A DNA stretch of 64,000 bases from Methanoculleus sp. UBA430 (GCF_002506585.1 NZ_DAXW01000015.1:220-64219); one strand, 5' to 3'. Shown: positions 27,440 through 36,137, counted from the stretch's first letter. The notes: generated by a model not told the origin, from the letters alone. Program-made: numbers and translations.

Positions 27440-28672
27440 CTACCTCCGGAACGGATCGGCAACGCGACGCATCGGCTGGACGTTCGCGCCTTCCATCTCG
27501 CCGAGTGCGAACGCGAACCTCGCCCGGATGGTCGGCGGAAGGTCGCTCTCCGGTATCGATACAAAGCCGTATTCCCCGTAGAAATCAACGAGATTCCGGA
27601 CCGCGTGCATGTACAGGGTATCGTGCTGGCACGCCTCGACGAGTGCGTCCATCGCCCTCCGGGCGTATCCTCTCCCCCGGAACCGGGCCGGGGTGAAGAC
27701 CCCGTCCACCTCGTAGCCGTCCGGATGCCGGCGGCACCGGGCGACAGAGACAAGGGTATCGTCCGCGAAGACCCCGAATATCCGGTCCGTTCCCGGATCC
27801 GCCTTCAACCTGTGGTATTCGATCCAGATCTCCTCAGCGAGGGGGAACTCATCGCTCTTGAGTTCCCGGGCATCTATTCTCAGGCGGATCGCGACTGCCA
27901 GCACCAGAACAGGTGATTTTAAGCACCCGACGACCGCCCTCGTGACGCTCCCGAGTGGAGCGCTCCCCGCGGCATCGCGCTTCCCGATGCGGGGTATGAC
28001 GACCGCAGAGGCGCCGATATCATCCGCCACGATACAGATGGTGCGTGCCGGGTTCCCGCTCCGCACCAGCGCCGTGATCTCACGCCCGGCGGGTGAGAGG
28101 CCGTCCCGGAGGAGAACGAGCCGGGCCTCTGCCTCCTGCTGCGTCTCCGCGTCTCCGGGTTCGACGACGTAGAGGAGCGCTGCCGTCCCGCTACCGGCAG
28201 GATCTTCCAGGATCAAGCGAAGTTCCGGCGCAGGGGTCACGAGATCGGTCGGCACCAGCAGCCGCATAAAGAGCGGCAACCTGCCCTCTCCTGACTGCGG
28301 GGCGATCAGGACGTGCGTCCTGGCCTCCCGGAGTACGGCGGCCGCAACGTTCCCGGAGAAGAGATTCCTGAGCAGGCCCGGTTCCCTGACGCCCATCGCG
28401 ATCAGGTCGACGTTCTTGGCGGCGGCCCGGAGTATCCTCTCCGGAAGACCTGTCCCGTCGTCCTCGCTTATCACCACCTCCGCGGGGAGACCCTGCCGCC
28501 GCACCGACTCCTGCATCCTGCGGAGCGCCGCTTCTTCGGCCGGCAGGGGCCCGGCCGGTCCCCGGGCATGAAAGAGGACGACCTCGCGGACGCCCGGGAC
28601 CTCGCCGATCCGCTCCACCATGGCCATGGAGGCAGCGGAGAGGTCTGTCGGGATGAGCGCTGTTGTAAACAC
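27440..28672 (-). CDS. Usp-Usp-GNAT fusion protein
   Basis: A 410-residue fusion. Residues 1-125 are a UspA domain (MFTTALIPTDLSAAS; GVREPGLLRNLFSGNVAAAVL), 135-260 a second UspA domain (RLLVPTDL; VVIPRIGKRDAAGS), and 265-400 a GNAT acetyltransferase with the acetyl-CoA loop FRGRGYARRAMDAL and NLVDFYGEYGF. The second Usp domain keeps a G-x-S/T-like nucleotide loop (GSAPLGSVTRAV). It probably links nucleotide or stress sensing to acetylation of a small molecule or protein; the target is unknown. The start lies nine bases after the upstream histidine kinase, so they form a two-gene operon. Confidence 0.85.
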   Translation of the reverse strand: MFTTALIPTDLSAASMAMVERIGEVPGVREVVLFHARGPAGPLPAEEAALRRMQESVRRQGLPAEVVISEDDGTGLPERILRAAAKNVDLIAMGVREPGLLRNLFSGNVAAAVLREARTHVLIAPQSGEGRLPLFMRLLVPTDLVTPAPELRLILEDPAGSGTAALLYVVEPGDAETQQEAEARLVLLRDGLSPAGREITALVRSGNPARTICIVADDIGASAVVIPRIGKRDAAGSAPLGSVTRAVVGCLKSPVLVLAVAIRLRIDARELKSDEFPLAEEIWIEYHRLKADPGTDRIFGVFADDTLVSVARCRRHPDGYEVDGVFTPARFRGRGYARRAMDALVEACQHDTLYMHAVRNLVDFYGEYGFVSIPESDLPPTIRARFAFALGEMEGANVQPMRRVADPFRR

Positions 28673-28681
28673 GGCATCACC

Positions 28682-30028
28682 TCACACGATCCGGTAGCCG
28701 TCCGGGGGAACATGGATCACGAACCTCGCCCCCTCGCCGGGCCTTCCGGTCTCGCGGATCGTCATACCGGTGATGGAGAGGATCTCCCGGACGAGGAAGA
28801 GCCCGAGTCCACCCCCCCCGCCGGCGCCGTACCCAAAGATCTTCTCTTTCTCCGTCTTGGGAACACCTATGCCGTCGTCCTCGACGTAGATCAAGAGCCC
28901 GTCGTTTCGGATCTGGTAGGTGATGACGACCGTCGATACGGTCGTCCCGTGGCGGGCGGCGTTCTCAATCAGGTTCGAGAAGACCTTATCGAGCATCGGG
29001 TCGGAGAAGACCTCAAGCCGCTCCACCCAGGGACGAACCACTATCCCGGGGAGCAGCAGGCGCGATGTCGCCTCCCGGATCACCTCCTGCAGGGGCTGCC
29101 AACCCGGCGGCCGGAGGCCGAGGTCCTGGTAGTCCCGGGTGATCTCCGCGCGGCGCTGGACGAGCCGGACGTCCCCGTCCAGGCCCTCCAGGAACTGGCG
29201 GACGGCGGGGTCATCGAACTGCCGTAGACCCACGGCAATCCGCTCGGTGAGTCGCGATACCGCCGCCATAAGGTCGTTGCGGGTAAGACTTCCGAGCTTA
29301 TTCAGTCTGGTGTTCGCCTCGCGGAGCGCATCCTCCGCGTTCTTTCGGGCGGTGATGTCGACGAGCGTGAGGACGAACCGCCCGTCGGGAAACCGGCCGC
29401 CGGAGACGAGCACCCGGACGGCAGCACCGTCGACGCGGTGGAGGGTTGCTTCATACCCGTACACCGCCTTACGCGACCGGATCTTCTCGCCGAACTCCCC
29501 CCACCTGCCGGGATCGTCGAGGAACCGGCTCATGGGCTCCCCGACCAGGTCGTTTGCCGTGGAACCAAGGAGGGTGGCGCCCACGTAGTTGGCCTCCTCG
29601 ATGCGCAACCCGGCCTCTTCCGGGGAGATGATGAACGTCCCTGCCTCCGAGTTATCGAAGATTCCCCGGTAGCGTCCCTCCTGCTCCCGCAGCTGGCAGG
29701 AGAGGAACGAGACAACGGCGCCGATAGCGACGAAGACCGCCGCCCGGGAGAGCGCCGCAACCACCAGTTCGCCATCGCTCCCGGCAAAGGGCAGCGTCAT
29801 CGCCAGGTAGCCGAGGGCGAGAGCGAGCGAGAAGAGGGTGCCGCGGCGAGGATACCAGTAGGCGGCAAGGACGATCGGCAGGTACATCAGGTGCGGGAGG
29901 ACACCGGCGATGCCGAAAAAGAGCCCGGCGGCGTTTGCGGCGAAGGCGGCAAAGACCGATGCCGCAAGCAGGAGGGGGCGAGCACCCTCACCTCCGACCC
30001 CCACGGGCCGGCGCTTCCCGGGGATCAA
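28682..30028 (-). CDS. Membrane PAS histidine kinase lacking the phosphoacceptor His
   Basis: A 448-residue protein. Five or so transmembrane helices fill about residues 18-112, a PAS domain about 118-232, then a dimerisation helix, and a HATPase domain at about 310-445 with N box NLIENAARHG, G1 EDDGIGVP and G2 GGGGGLGLFLV. Methanogen kinases of this layout normally have TRHD in the dimerisation helix; here it reads SLTRNDLMAAVSRL, so Asn replaces the phosphorylated His. ATP binding looks intact. It is cotranscribed with the Usp-Usp-GNAT gene nine bases downstream and there is no response regulator nearby. Confidence 0.85.
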   Translation of the reverse strand: MIPGKRRPVGVGGEGARPLLLAASVFAAFAANAAGLFFGIAGVLPHLMYLPIVLAAYWYPRRGTLFSLALALGYLAMTLPFAGSDGELVVAALSRAAVFVAIGAVVSFLSCQLREQEGRYRGIFDNSEAGTFIISPEEAGLRIEEANYVGATLLGSTANDLVGEPMSRFLDDPGRWGEFGEKIRSRKAVYGYEATLHRVDGAAVRVLVSGGRFPDGRFVLTLVDITARKNAEDALREANTRLNKLGSLTRNDLMAAVSRLTERIAVGLRQFDDPAVRQFLEGLDGDVRLVQRRAEITRDYQDLGLRPPGWQPLQEVIREATSRLLLPGIVVRPWVERLEVFSDPMLDKVFSNLIENAARHGTTVSTVVITYQIRNDGLLIYVEDDGIGVPKTEKEKIFGYGAGGGGGLGLFLVREILSITGMTIRETGRPGEGARFVIHVPPDGYRIV

Positions 30029-30200
30029 GCCGCTCGCCCCCGGCGGTGATTACGGGACGGAGATGATTTTCCAGCGCCCCGGAAGGGAGATGCCGCTCTA
30101 CGGTACGCTCTCTGCATGTTCTCTACAGGGTGCTTGCGTCTCTCACCTTAAAAATGGATCAGATTGACAGAAAGGCGCGCCCGCTGACGGCGGCCCCCCC

Positions 30201-30289
30201 TGCGCTCCGACCCCGGGAGGAGGGGATATGTAAAAGCATATGCGCTCCGACCCCGGGAGGAGGGGATATGCAAAAGCATATGCGCTCCG
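30201..30289 (+). repeat. 40-bp tandem duplication before nadE
   Basis: Two copies of a 40-bp unit (30201-30240 and 30241-30280) differ at one base, and nine bases of a third copy follow. Each unit contains GGAGGAGGGGATATG, a ribosome-site-plus-ATG look-alike, and each junction makes a CATATG palindrome. It lies between the divergent kinase and nadE start regions, 38 bases upstream of the nadE ATG. Confidence 0.9.
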
Positions 30290-30326
30290 TTTCGCTAATA
30301 TTGATCGGAATAACCGGGGTAACATC

Positions 30327-31919
30327 ATGAAGATCTCACTCCTCCAGGTGAACTCGGTCGTCGGCGACCTCGCCGGCAATGCCGACCGGATAGCAGCAGG
30401 CGTCGAGGAGGCGGCTCGTTACCGACCTGACCTGATCGTAGCCCCGGAACTCTCCCTGCCCGGCTGCCCCTCCCGGGACCTGCTGCTCGATGCGGGATTT
30501 ATCGACCGGGGCCTCGCCGTCCTGGAAGACCTGGCGGCCAATCTCGTCGATACTCCGCCGGTGCTCGTCGGTTTTGCCGCGCCGAACCTCTCCGGCACAG
30601 GCCGGCCGCTCTTCAACGCCGCCGCCCTCCTCAGGGGCGGGGAGATAAAGGAGACGTTCCACAAGACCCGTCTCTCTTTAGGCGTCCTCAACGAAAGCCG
30701 CTACTTCGAGCCGGCAGGCGTGAATCCCGGGATCCTCCGCCTCGGCGGGAGGACAGTGGGGGTTTCTATCGGCGAGGAGGTCTGGTGCGGGGGACCGATG
30801 CCGGAGGTGATCGTGAACCTCTCCGCATCGCCGTTTGCCGCAGGCGTGCGGTGCCTCCGGGAGGAGACGCTCTCCCGGATAGCAAGGGATCGCCGGGTCG
30901 CAATCGCCCGGGCGAACCTCGTCGGCGGAAACGACGACCTGATCTTCGACGGGCGGAGTTCCGCGTTCTGTGCCGACGGGGGCCTCATCGCCCGCGGGGC
31001 GGCCTTTGCCGAGGACATCGTGACTGTCGATATCGCCCGCCCCGTCCCGCAGGCGGTCGCTCACGATGACCAGGACCCCGAGTCCGAGATCTGGCATGCG
31101 CTGGTCCTCGGCACCCGCGATTACGCCCGGAAGTGCGGCTTTGCATCGGCCCTCCTCGGCCTCTCCGGCGGGATCGACTCGTCGCTCGTGGCCGCCGTCG
31201 CCACCCGGGCACTCGGGCCGGAGAACGTCCTCGGTGTGCTCCTTCCCTCCCCCTACACCTCGGCCGAGAGCATTGAAGACGCCCAGGAACTTGCAGAGAA
31301 CCTCGGGATCAGGACGTACTGCCTCCCGATCGCCCCGGTAATGGAGGCGTTCGACGGGGTCCTCGCGGGGGTCTTTGCCGGCAGGCCCCACGACACTACC
31401 GAGGAGAACCTGCAGGCCCGGATCCGGGCGACGGTCCTGATGGCCCTTGCAAACAAGTTCAACTCCCTGCTCCTCTCCACCGGGAACAAGTCGGAGATCG
31501 CGGTCGGCTACTCTACTCTCTACGGGGATATGGCTGGTGGGCTCTCCGTGATAGCCGACGTCCCGAAAGGGATGGTCTACAGGATTGCCCGGTGGCTGAA
31601 CGCGAAGAGCCCCGTCATCCCCGGCCGGGTGCTCGAAAAGCCCCCCTCCGCCGAGCTCCGGCCCGGCCAGACCGACCAGGAGACCCTCCCTCCCTACGAC
31701 CTTCTCGACGCCGTCCTCCACCGCCACATCGATTGCTTCGAGGGGGCGGACGAGATCGTCGCCGCCGGGTATCCCGAGGAGACCGTCCGGGAGGTCCTCT
31801 GGATGGTCGGACAGGCGGAGTTCAAGCGCCGGCAGGCCGCCCCCGGGCTCAGGGTGACCGACCGGGCCTTCGGGACGGACTGGCAGATGCCGATCGCCGC
31901 GAAGGCGTGGTGGCGCTGA
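30327..31919 (+). CDS. nadE: NAD+ synthetase with an N-terminal amidohydrolase domain
   Basis: A 530-residue two-domain protein. The N-terminal nitrilase-fold domain (about 1-235) has the Glu of APELSLPG and the Lys of FHKTRLS, but at the catalytic cysteine it reads SIGEEVW where relatives read ICEDxW; thus Cys is replaced by Gly. The C-terminal synthetase domain has LSGGIDSSLVA (pyrophosphate loop), TTEENLQARIRAT and STGNKSEIAVGYST. It converts nicotinate adenine dinucleotide to NAD+; glutamine use is doubtful, ammonia likely. The ATG at 30327 (MKISLLQVN) is preferred. Its stop overlaps the ATG of the next gene by one base. Confidence 0.92.
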   Translation: MKISLLQVNSVVGDLAGNADRIAAGVEEAARYRPDLIVAPELSLPGCPSRDLLLDAGFIDRGLAVLEDLAANLVDTPPVLVGFAAPNLSGTGRPLFNAAALLRGGEIKETFHKTRLSLGVLNESRYFEPAGVNPGILRLGGRTVGVSIGEEVWCGGPMPEVIVNLSASPFAAGVRCLREETLSRIARDRRVAIARANLVGGNDDLIFDGRSSAFCADGGLIARGAAFAEDIVTVDIARPVPQAVAHDDQDPESEIWHALVLGTRDYARKCGFASALLGLSGGIDSSLVAAVATRALGPENVLGVLLPSPYTSAESIEDAQELAENLGIRTYCLPIAPVMEAFDGVLAGVFAGRPHDTTEENLQARIRATVLMALANKFNSLLLSTGNKSEIAVGYSTLYGDMAGGLSVIADVPKGMVYRIARWLNAKSPVIPGRVLEKPPSAELRPGQTDQETLPPYDLLDAVLHRHIDCFEGADEIVAAGYPEETVREVLWMVGQAEFKRRQAAPGLRVTDRAFGTDWQMPIAAKAWWR

Positions 31920-32599
31920 TGGCGACGCCCCTCACCGCATACCTGCTCGATATCTACACCGCCCTCCGGGATGCGTTCGGCCACCAGCACTGGTGGCCGG
32001 CGGAGACGGCGTTCGAGACGATGGTCGGCGCCATCCTCGCCCAGAACGTCTCCTGGACGAACGCGGCACAGGCCGTCCGGAACCTCGACGCCGCCGGGAT
32101 GCTCGATCCGTGCCTGCTCGCTGCAGCCGAGGCCGGGGATATCGCCCCCCTGATCGTCCCTTCCCGGTTCTACAACCAGAAGACGAAGCGGATCCGGGAG
32201 TTTGCCCGGGTCTACGTTGCGGAGTACCGGGCCGACCCGGCGGTGATGGCGGCCGTCGAGACCCACGCCCTGCGCGAGCGCCTGCTCGCTCTCCGGGGCC
32301 TCGGGAAGGAGACGGTGGACACCATCCTCCTGTATGCCTGCGGAAAGCCGGTCTTCGTCGTCGATGCCTACACCCGGCGGATATTCTCGCGCTACGGCCT
32401 CCTCCCCGAGGGGGCATCCTACGACCGGATGCAGTGCCTCTTCACTGAGAATCTTGTTCCTGACGGAGAACTCTTTAACGACTATCACGCCCAGATCGTC
32501 TGCCTGGCAAAGACCGTCTGCAGGAAGACACCGCTCTGCAGCCGCTGTCCCATCCGGGTGGTCCGGGGACCGCTCCGGTGCGCCGGCGCCCGGGCGTGA
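31919..32599 (+). CDS. HhH-GPD DNA glycosylase of the MagIII/endonuclease III-related group
   Basis: A 226-residue base-excision enzyme. WWPAETAFETMVGAILAQNVSW is the N-terminal block of the COG2231 group, LRGLGKETVDTILLY is the helix-hairpin-helix, and the Asp in VFVVDAYTRRI is the catalytic acid. At the lyase position (Lys in endonuclease III, GVGRKT) it has Glu (GLGKET), so it is probably a monofunctional glycosylase, such as for 3-methyladenine. The C-terminus has CRKTPLCSRC and one further Cys, unlike the canonical C-x6-C-x2-C-x5-C, so an iron-sulfur cluster is uncertain. Translation is coupled to nadE (TGATG). Confidence 0.86.
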   Translation: MATPLTAYLLDIYTALRDAFGHQHWWPAETAFETMVGAILAQNVSWTNAAQAVRNLDAAGMLDPCLLAAAEAGDIAPLIVPSRFYNQKTKRIREFARVYVAEYRADPAVMAAVETHALRERLLALRGLGKETVDTILLYACGKPVFVVDAYTRRIFSRYGLLPEGASYDRMQCLFTENLVPDGELFNDYHAQIVCLAKTVCRKTPLCSRCPIRVVRGPLRCAGARA

Positions 32600-32607
32600 C
32601 CAGCCGC

Positions 32608-32787
32608 TCACTTCTTCCGGTAGACGTTCAGCCCGATCATGACCTCCTCGCGCCCCGGCACCGGGATGTTGCCCTCGGTGGAGGCGATCGTGATCGACTT
32701 CCCGCTCTTCGATTCGCCGAAATCCTTCCCAAGATCCACGCGTATGGTGAGCGTGTTCCCCTCGATCGTCATATCGACGTTCTTCAT
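32608..32787 (-). CDS. Small conserved archaeal protein, 59 residues
   Basis: A small beta-rich protein starting MKNVDMTIEGNTLTIRVDLG, with the middle SGKSITIASTEGN and a C-terminus ending VMIGLNVYRKK. I recognise close relatives in many methanogens and haloarchaea, all uncharacterised. The ATG at 32787 fits the family start. It is convergent with the glycosylase gene, only eight bases apart. No cysteine, signal or membrane segment is present. Confidence 0.8.
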   Translation of the reverse strand: MKNVDMTIEGNTLTIRVDLGKDFGESKSGKSITIASTEGNIPVPGREEVMIGLNVYRKK

Positions 32788-33003
32788 ACACGTAAGTACG
32801 CGCGCTTCCCGCGGATATGCACTTCGATGCAGGTAAAGCGAAGGCACGACCCCGGGGCCTGCGGCGAGAAGACTGCGAGCCCGAGAAAGATTGCTTCCGG
32901 GACGTATCGCGGCTACCCCTGGGCGATTCGGCAGGTGCCGGCCAACAACAAATGCTATCCCGGCCTCGGTCCAACCATCTACCGGATCGGGTTTCGTGAC
33001 GCA

Positions 33004-34815
33004 ATGGATGCAAAATACAGCGTTCTAGAAAAATATTTCGGCTACACATCGTTCCTTCCCCACCAGGAAGCGATCATCGACGCCGTCCTTGCCGGGCGCG
33101 ACGTCCTCGCCGTCATGGCGACCGGGGGCGGCAAATCCCTCTGTTACCAGCTCCCGGCCCTCGTAACGGGAGGGCTCACGGTCGTCGTCTCACCGCTCAT
33201 CGCCCTGATGAAGGACCAGGTCGACGGCCTCCGGGCGAACGGTGTTGCTGCAGCGACGATCAACAGCTCGCTCGGGTACGGGGAGCAGAAGATCATCGAG
33301 CGGGTGATCCTCGAAGGCCGCATCCAGGTTCTCTACGTCTCTCCCGAACGGGCGGTGCAACAGTCCTTCCTCGGGCTCCTCGCCCGGGCGGACGTCCGGC
33401 TCATCGCCATCGACGAGGCGCACTGCATATCGATGTGGGGCCACCACTTCCGGCCCGAGTATCGCCGGCTCCGGGTGCTCAAAGAACGGTTCCCCTCGGT
33501 CCCCGTCATCGCCCTGACCGCGACGGCCATCCCCGCCGTCCAGGACGACATCGCGGAACAACTCGGCCTGAGAAGCCCTGCCCGGTTCGTCGGGACCTTC
33601 AACCGGACGAACCTCACCTACCGGGTGGTGCCGAAGGCGCGTTACTTCCAGAGGCTCGTCGCGTACCTCACCGAACACCGGGACGACGCCGGTATCATCT
33701 ACTGTTTCTCCCAGAAGGCGACGGAAGACCTCGCGGAGAAACTCCGGAGGAAGGGATTCTCGGCGCTCCCCTACCACGCCGGCCTCCCCGACGCCGTCCG
33801 CGCAGAGCACCAGGAGACGTTCTCTCACGGCGACGCCACGATCATCTGCGCCACCGTCGCCTTCGGCATGGGCATCGACAAACCCGACGTGCGATTTGTC
33901 ATCCATACCGACCTCCCGAAAGATATCGAGTCCTACTACCAGGAGACCGGCAGAGCGGGCAGAGACGGGGATCCGGCCGACTGCATCCTCTTCTACAGCC
34001 GGGGCGACTACAGCACGATCCGGTACCTCATCGAGAAAGAATGCGTCGATGCGACCCGAAAGGACGCGGCCTACCGGAAGGCGGGAGCAGTGCTCGACTA
34101 CTGCGAGACCACCGGGTGCCGGAGGAAATTTCTGCTCGCCTACTTCGGCGAGGCCTACCCGGAGGAGCGATGTGGTGGGTGCGACCGGTGCGAGACGCAG
34201 GTCCGGGTCTTCGACGGGACGGAGGCTGCATCGGCGGTCATCGCTTGCATCCGGGCGGTCGGAGAGCGTTTCGGGGCATCTTACGTCGCCGACGTTCTCA
34301 CCGGGTCCAGAGCCGCGAGAATCCGCGAGAACGGACACGATACCCTCCCGGCCTACAACTCCGGCAGGGGCTACACCCGCGACCAGTGGCTGCTCTTCAT
34401 CCAGGAGATGGTCATGACGGGGTTCATCGCGTCGACCGGTGGCCGCTACCCGGTCCTCATATCAAACGACCGGAGCCGGGCGGTGCTCGCGGGCGACCTC
34501 CCGGTCCCGCTCACGCAACCGCGCCCGGAAGGCGTGATCGCGGCGGAGGACGAGGACGACTACGACGAGGCCCTCTTTCTCCGGCTCCGCCAGCTCCGGA
34601 AAGTCGTTGCCGACCTCGAACATGTGCCGCCGTTCGTCGTCTTCCACGACCGAAGCCTCAAAGAGATGGCGAAGTGCTACCCGGGCACCGGCGTTGCGCT
34701 CCTCAGGATATACGGCGTCAGCGAGGGGAAACTGAAGCGCTACGGCAGGAGGTTCCTCGACGCCATCGATAAGCACTGCGCCGAGCAGGGGGTCGGGCCG
34801 GAACGCCGCGGGTGA
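33004..34815 (+). CDS. recQ: ATP-dependent DNA helicase RecQ
   Basis: A 603-residue RecQ. Motif I is ATGGGKSLCYQ, motif II IDEAHCIS, motif VI QETGRAGRDG. The zinc-binding RQC subdomain has CDRC/CGGC-type cysteines (ERCGGCDRC) and an upstream Cys pair (DYCETTGC). An HRDC domain occupies the last 80 residues (LFLRLRQLRKVVADL...). The aromatic-rich loop reads ISMWGHHFRPEY instead of ISQWGHDFRPEY, so two usually invariant residues differ. RecQ unwinds 3'-to-5' for recombination and fork repair. The ATG at 33004 (MDAKYSVLEKYFGY) matches the family start. Confidence 0.95.
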   Translation: MDAKYSVLEKYFGYTSFLPHQEAIIDAVLAGRDVLAVMATGGGKSLCYQLPALVTGGLTVVVSPLIALMKDQVDGLRANGVAAATINSSLGYGEQKIIERVILEGRIQVLYVSPERAVQQSFLGLLARADVRLIAIDEAHCISMWGHHFRPEYRRLRVLKERFPSVPVIALTATAIPAVQDDIAEQLGLRSPARFVGTFNRTNLTYRVVPKARYFQRLVAYLTEHRDDAGIIYCFSQKATEDLAEKLRRKGFSALPYHAGLPDAVRAEHQETFSHGDATIICATVAFGMGIDKPDVRFVIHTDLPKDIESYYQETGRAGRDGDPADCILFYSRGDYSTIRYLIEKECVDATRKDAAYRKAGAVLDYCETTGCRRKFLLAYFGEAYPEERCGGCDRCETQVRVFDGTEAASAVIACIRAVGERFGASYVADVLTGSRAARIRENGHDTLPAYNSGRGYTRDQWLLFIQEMVMTGFIASTGGRYPVLISNDRSRAVLAGDLPVPLTQPRPEGVIAAEDEDDYDEALFLRLRQLRKVVADLEHVPPFVVFHDRSLKEMAKCYPGTGVALLRIYGVSEGKLKRYGRRFLDAIDKHCAEQGVGPERRG

Positions 34816-34916
34816 CACCGGCGATGGCAGGGGCCCCGGCAGAAATACCCTCATAACGGTTCTCAACTCGATGTCTTAATGAACAAGGAACGCCAACGCG
34901 CAATGTACCAGGCACT

Positions 34917-35882
34917 ATGCGGCTCATATCATGGAACGTGGATCTCTTCCGCGCCGGTTTGCGAGGCGTGGAGAAGAAGGTTGAAGCAGTCTGTCAGCAT
35001 TCTCCGGATATCGTCGCCTTTCAGGAGGTGACGGATCGGGCTCTGCCGCTTTTCCGGGAAGAACTTGAGAACTTCGGGCTGCTCTACTCCGTAGACAGCC
35101 TTGCTCTGGTCGAGATCGCCCGGGTGGCCTACATGGCCGAACGATTGAACGACCTCCGCGCACGGAACGCGAACGACCCTTTCCAGTTTGTATATAGCAT
35201 CTCCCGGCTCTCTGAGCAGTACTCGCCGGCCGGCGAAGCGAAGGACGTCGGGTGCCTGATAGCGAGCAGGTATCCCCTCACGCCGTTAAACCCGCTCGAC
35301 TTCGACATCCCGTGGAGGCAGCGGGTAGTCTCTGCCGTCGTCAACGCACCTGCGGGCGAGTTCGAGGTCCACAACGCCCACGTGCCCACGGCGGTAGGCG
35401 GCAGGAGGAACGAGATCGTCAAGGCGGAGACGCTGGTCGGGATCTACCGGCGCCTTGCCGTCCGGTCTGCACGACCGAGGGTCCTCTGCGGGGACCTCCA
35501 CGTCCCTGAGGCGGAACTCCCCGACGGGACGATCATCCCCTTCTACCGCGACATTCTCCCCGATGGAACCTACACCACGGTCTCCGAGACCGAAGAGTAC
35601 CTCGGGCGGCCGAGAAGATGGTGGTATAACGCCGAGATGAACATCCTCTCCGGCCTTGCGGAGTACGACCTCCCCGACACCTTCCGCAGACTGCACGGTT
35701 ACCGGGCGCGGGAATACAGCTGGTGCCCCGACCGCGGGCCTGAAGACGTCCCGAAGTGCAAGCGCTACGACCACATCTTCGCGTCTGTACGCCTCAACCC
35801 GACGGCGTGCTGGTACCTGCACGACCTGCGGGGGCAGGGGCTGAGCGACCACTCGGCCGTCGTCGTGGACTTTGAGCCATGA
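34917..35882 (+). CDS. Endonuclease/exonuclease/phosphatase family protein
   Basis: A 321-residue EEP-fold protein. Recognisable are MRLISWNVD, VAFQEVT (the metal-binding Glu), HNAHVPTA, CGDLHVPE, YDHIFAS and the terminal LSDHSAVVVDF with the catalytic Asp-His pair. In most family members the fourth block is GDFN; here Asn is replaced, reading GDLHVPE. Possible substrates are DNA, phosphoinositides or nucleotides; nothing in the neighbourhood decides this. It starts about 100 bases after recQ and has no strong promoter of its own visible. Confidence 0.8.
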   Translation: MRLISWNVDLFRAGLRGVEKKVEAVCQHSPDIVAFQEVTDRALPLFREELENFGLLYSVDSLALVEIARVAYMAERLNDLRARNANDPFQFVYSISRLSEQYSPAGEAKDVGCLIASRYPLTPLNPLDFDIPWRQRVVSAVVNAPAGEFEVHNAHVPTAVGGRRNEIVKAETLVGIYRRLAVRSARPRVLCGDLHVPEAELPDGTIIPFYRDILPDGTYTTVSETEEYLGRPRRWWYNAEMNILSGLAEYDLPDTFRRLHGYRAREYSWCPDRGPEDVPKCKRYDHIFASVRLNPTACWYLHDLRGQGLSDHSAVVVDFEP

Positions 35883-35943
35883 ATTCTTCTCCACTTCCCG
35901 TGCGGCAGCCCTGCTCCAGGTCATCCTGACCGGGAAACATCAG

Positions 35944-35964
35944 GGGTCTTCCGGGAGAAGACCC
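35944..35964. repeat. Inverted repeat, 8-bp stem with 5-base loop
   Basis: GGGTCTTC (35944-35951) and GAAGACCC (35957-35964) pair perfectly. It lies 61 bases after the EEP gene and could be a 3'-end hairpin. No gene is seen in 35883-36137. Confidence 0.6.
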
Positions 35965-36137
35965 GTCCGGCCCCTGCGGCAGAACTCCGCAAGTGCCATG
36001 AGCAACTTGTAACCGGCGAGAAGATCGCGTAATACCAGTTTTTGACGAACCCCGACCGGGGCCTCCCGGCGACCAACTCCGGGTTCTAAACTCTTTTCTC
36101 GCACCCCGCCAACACTTCCTCCGGAAGTGACGGAAGA

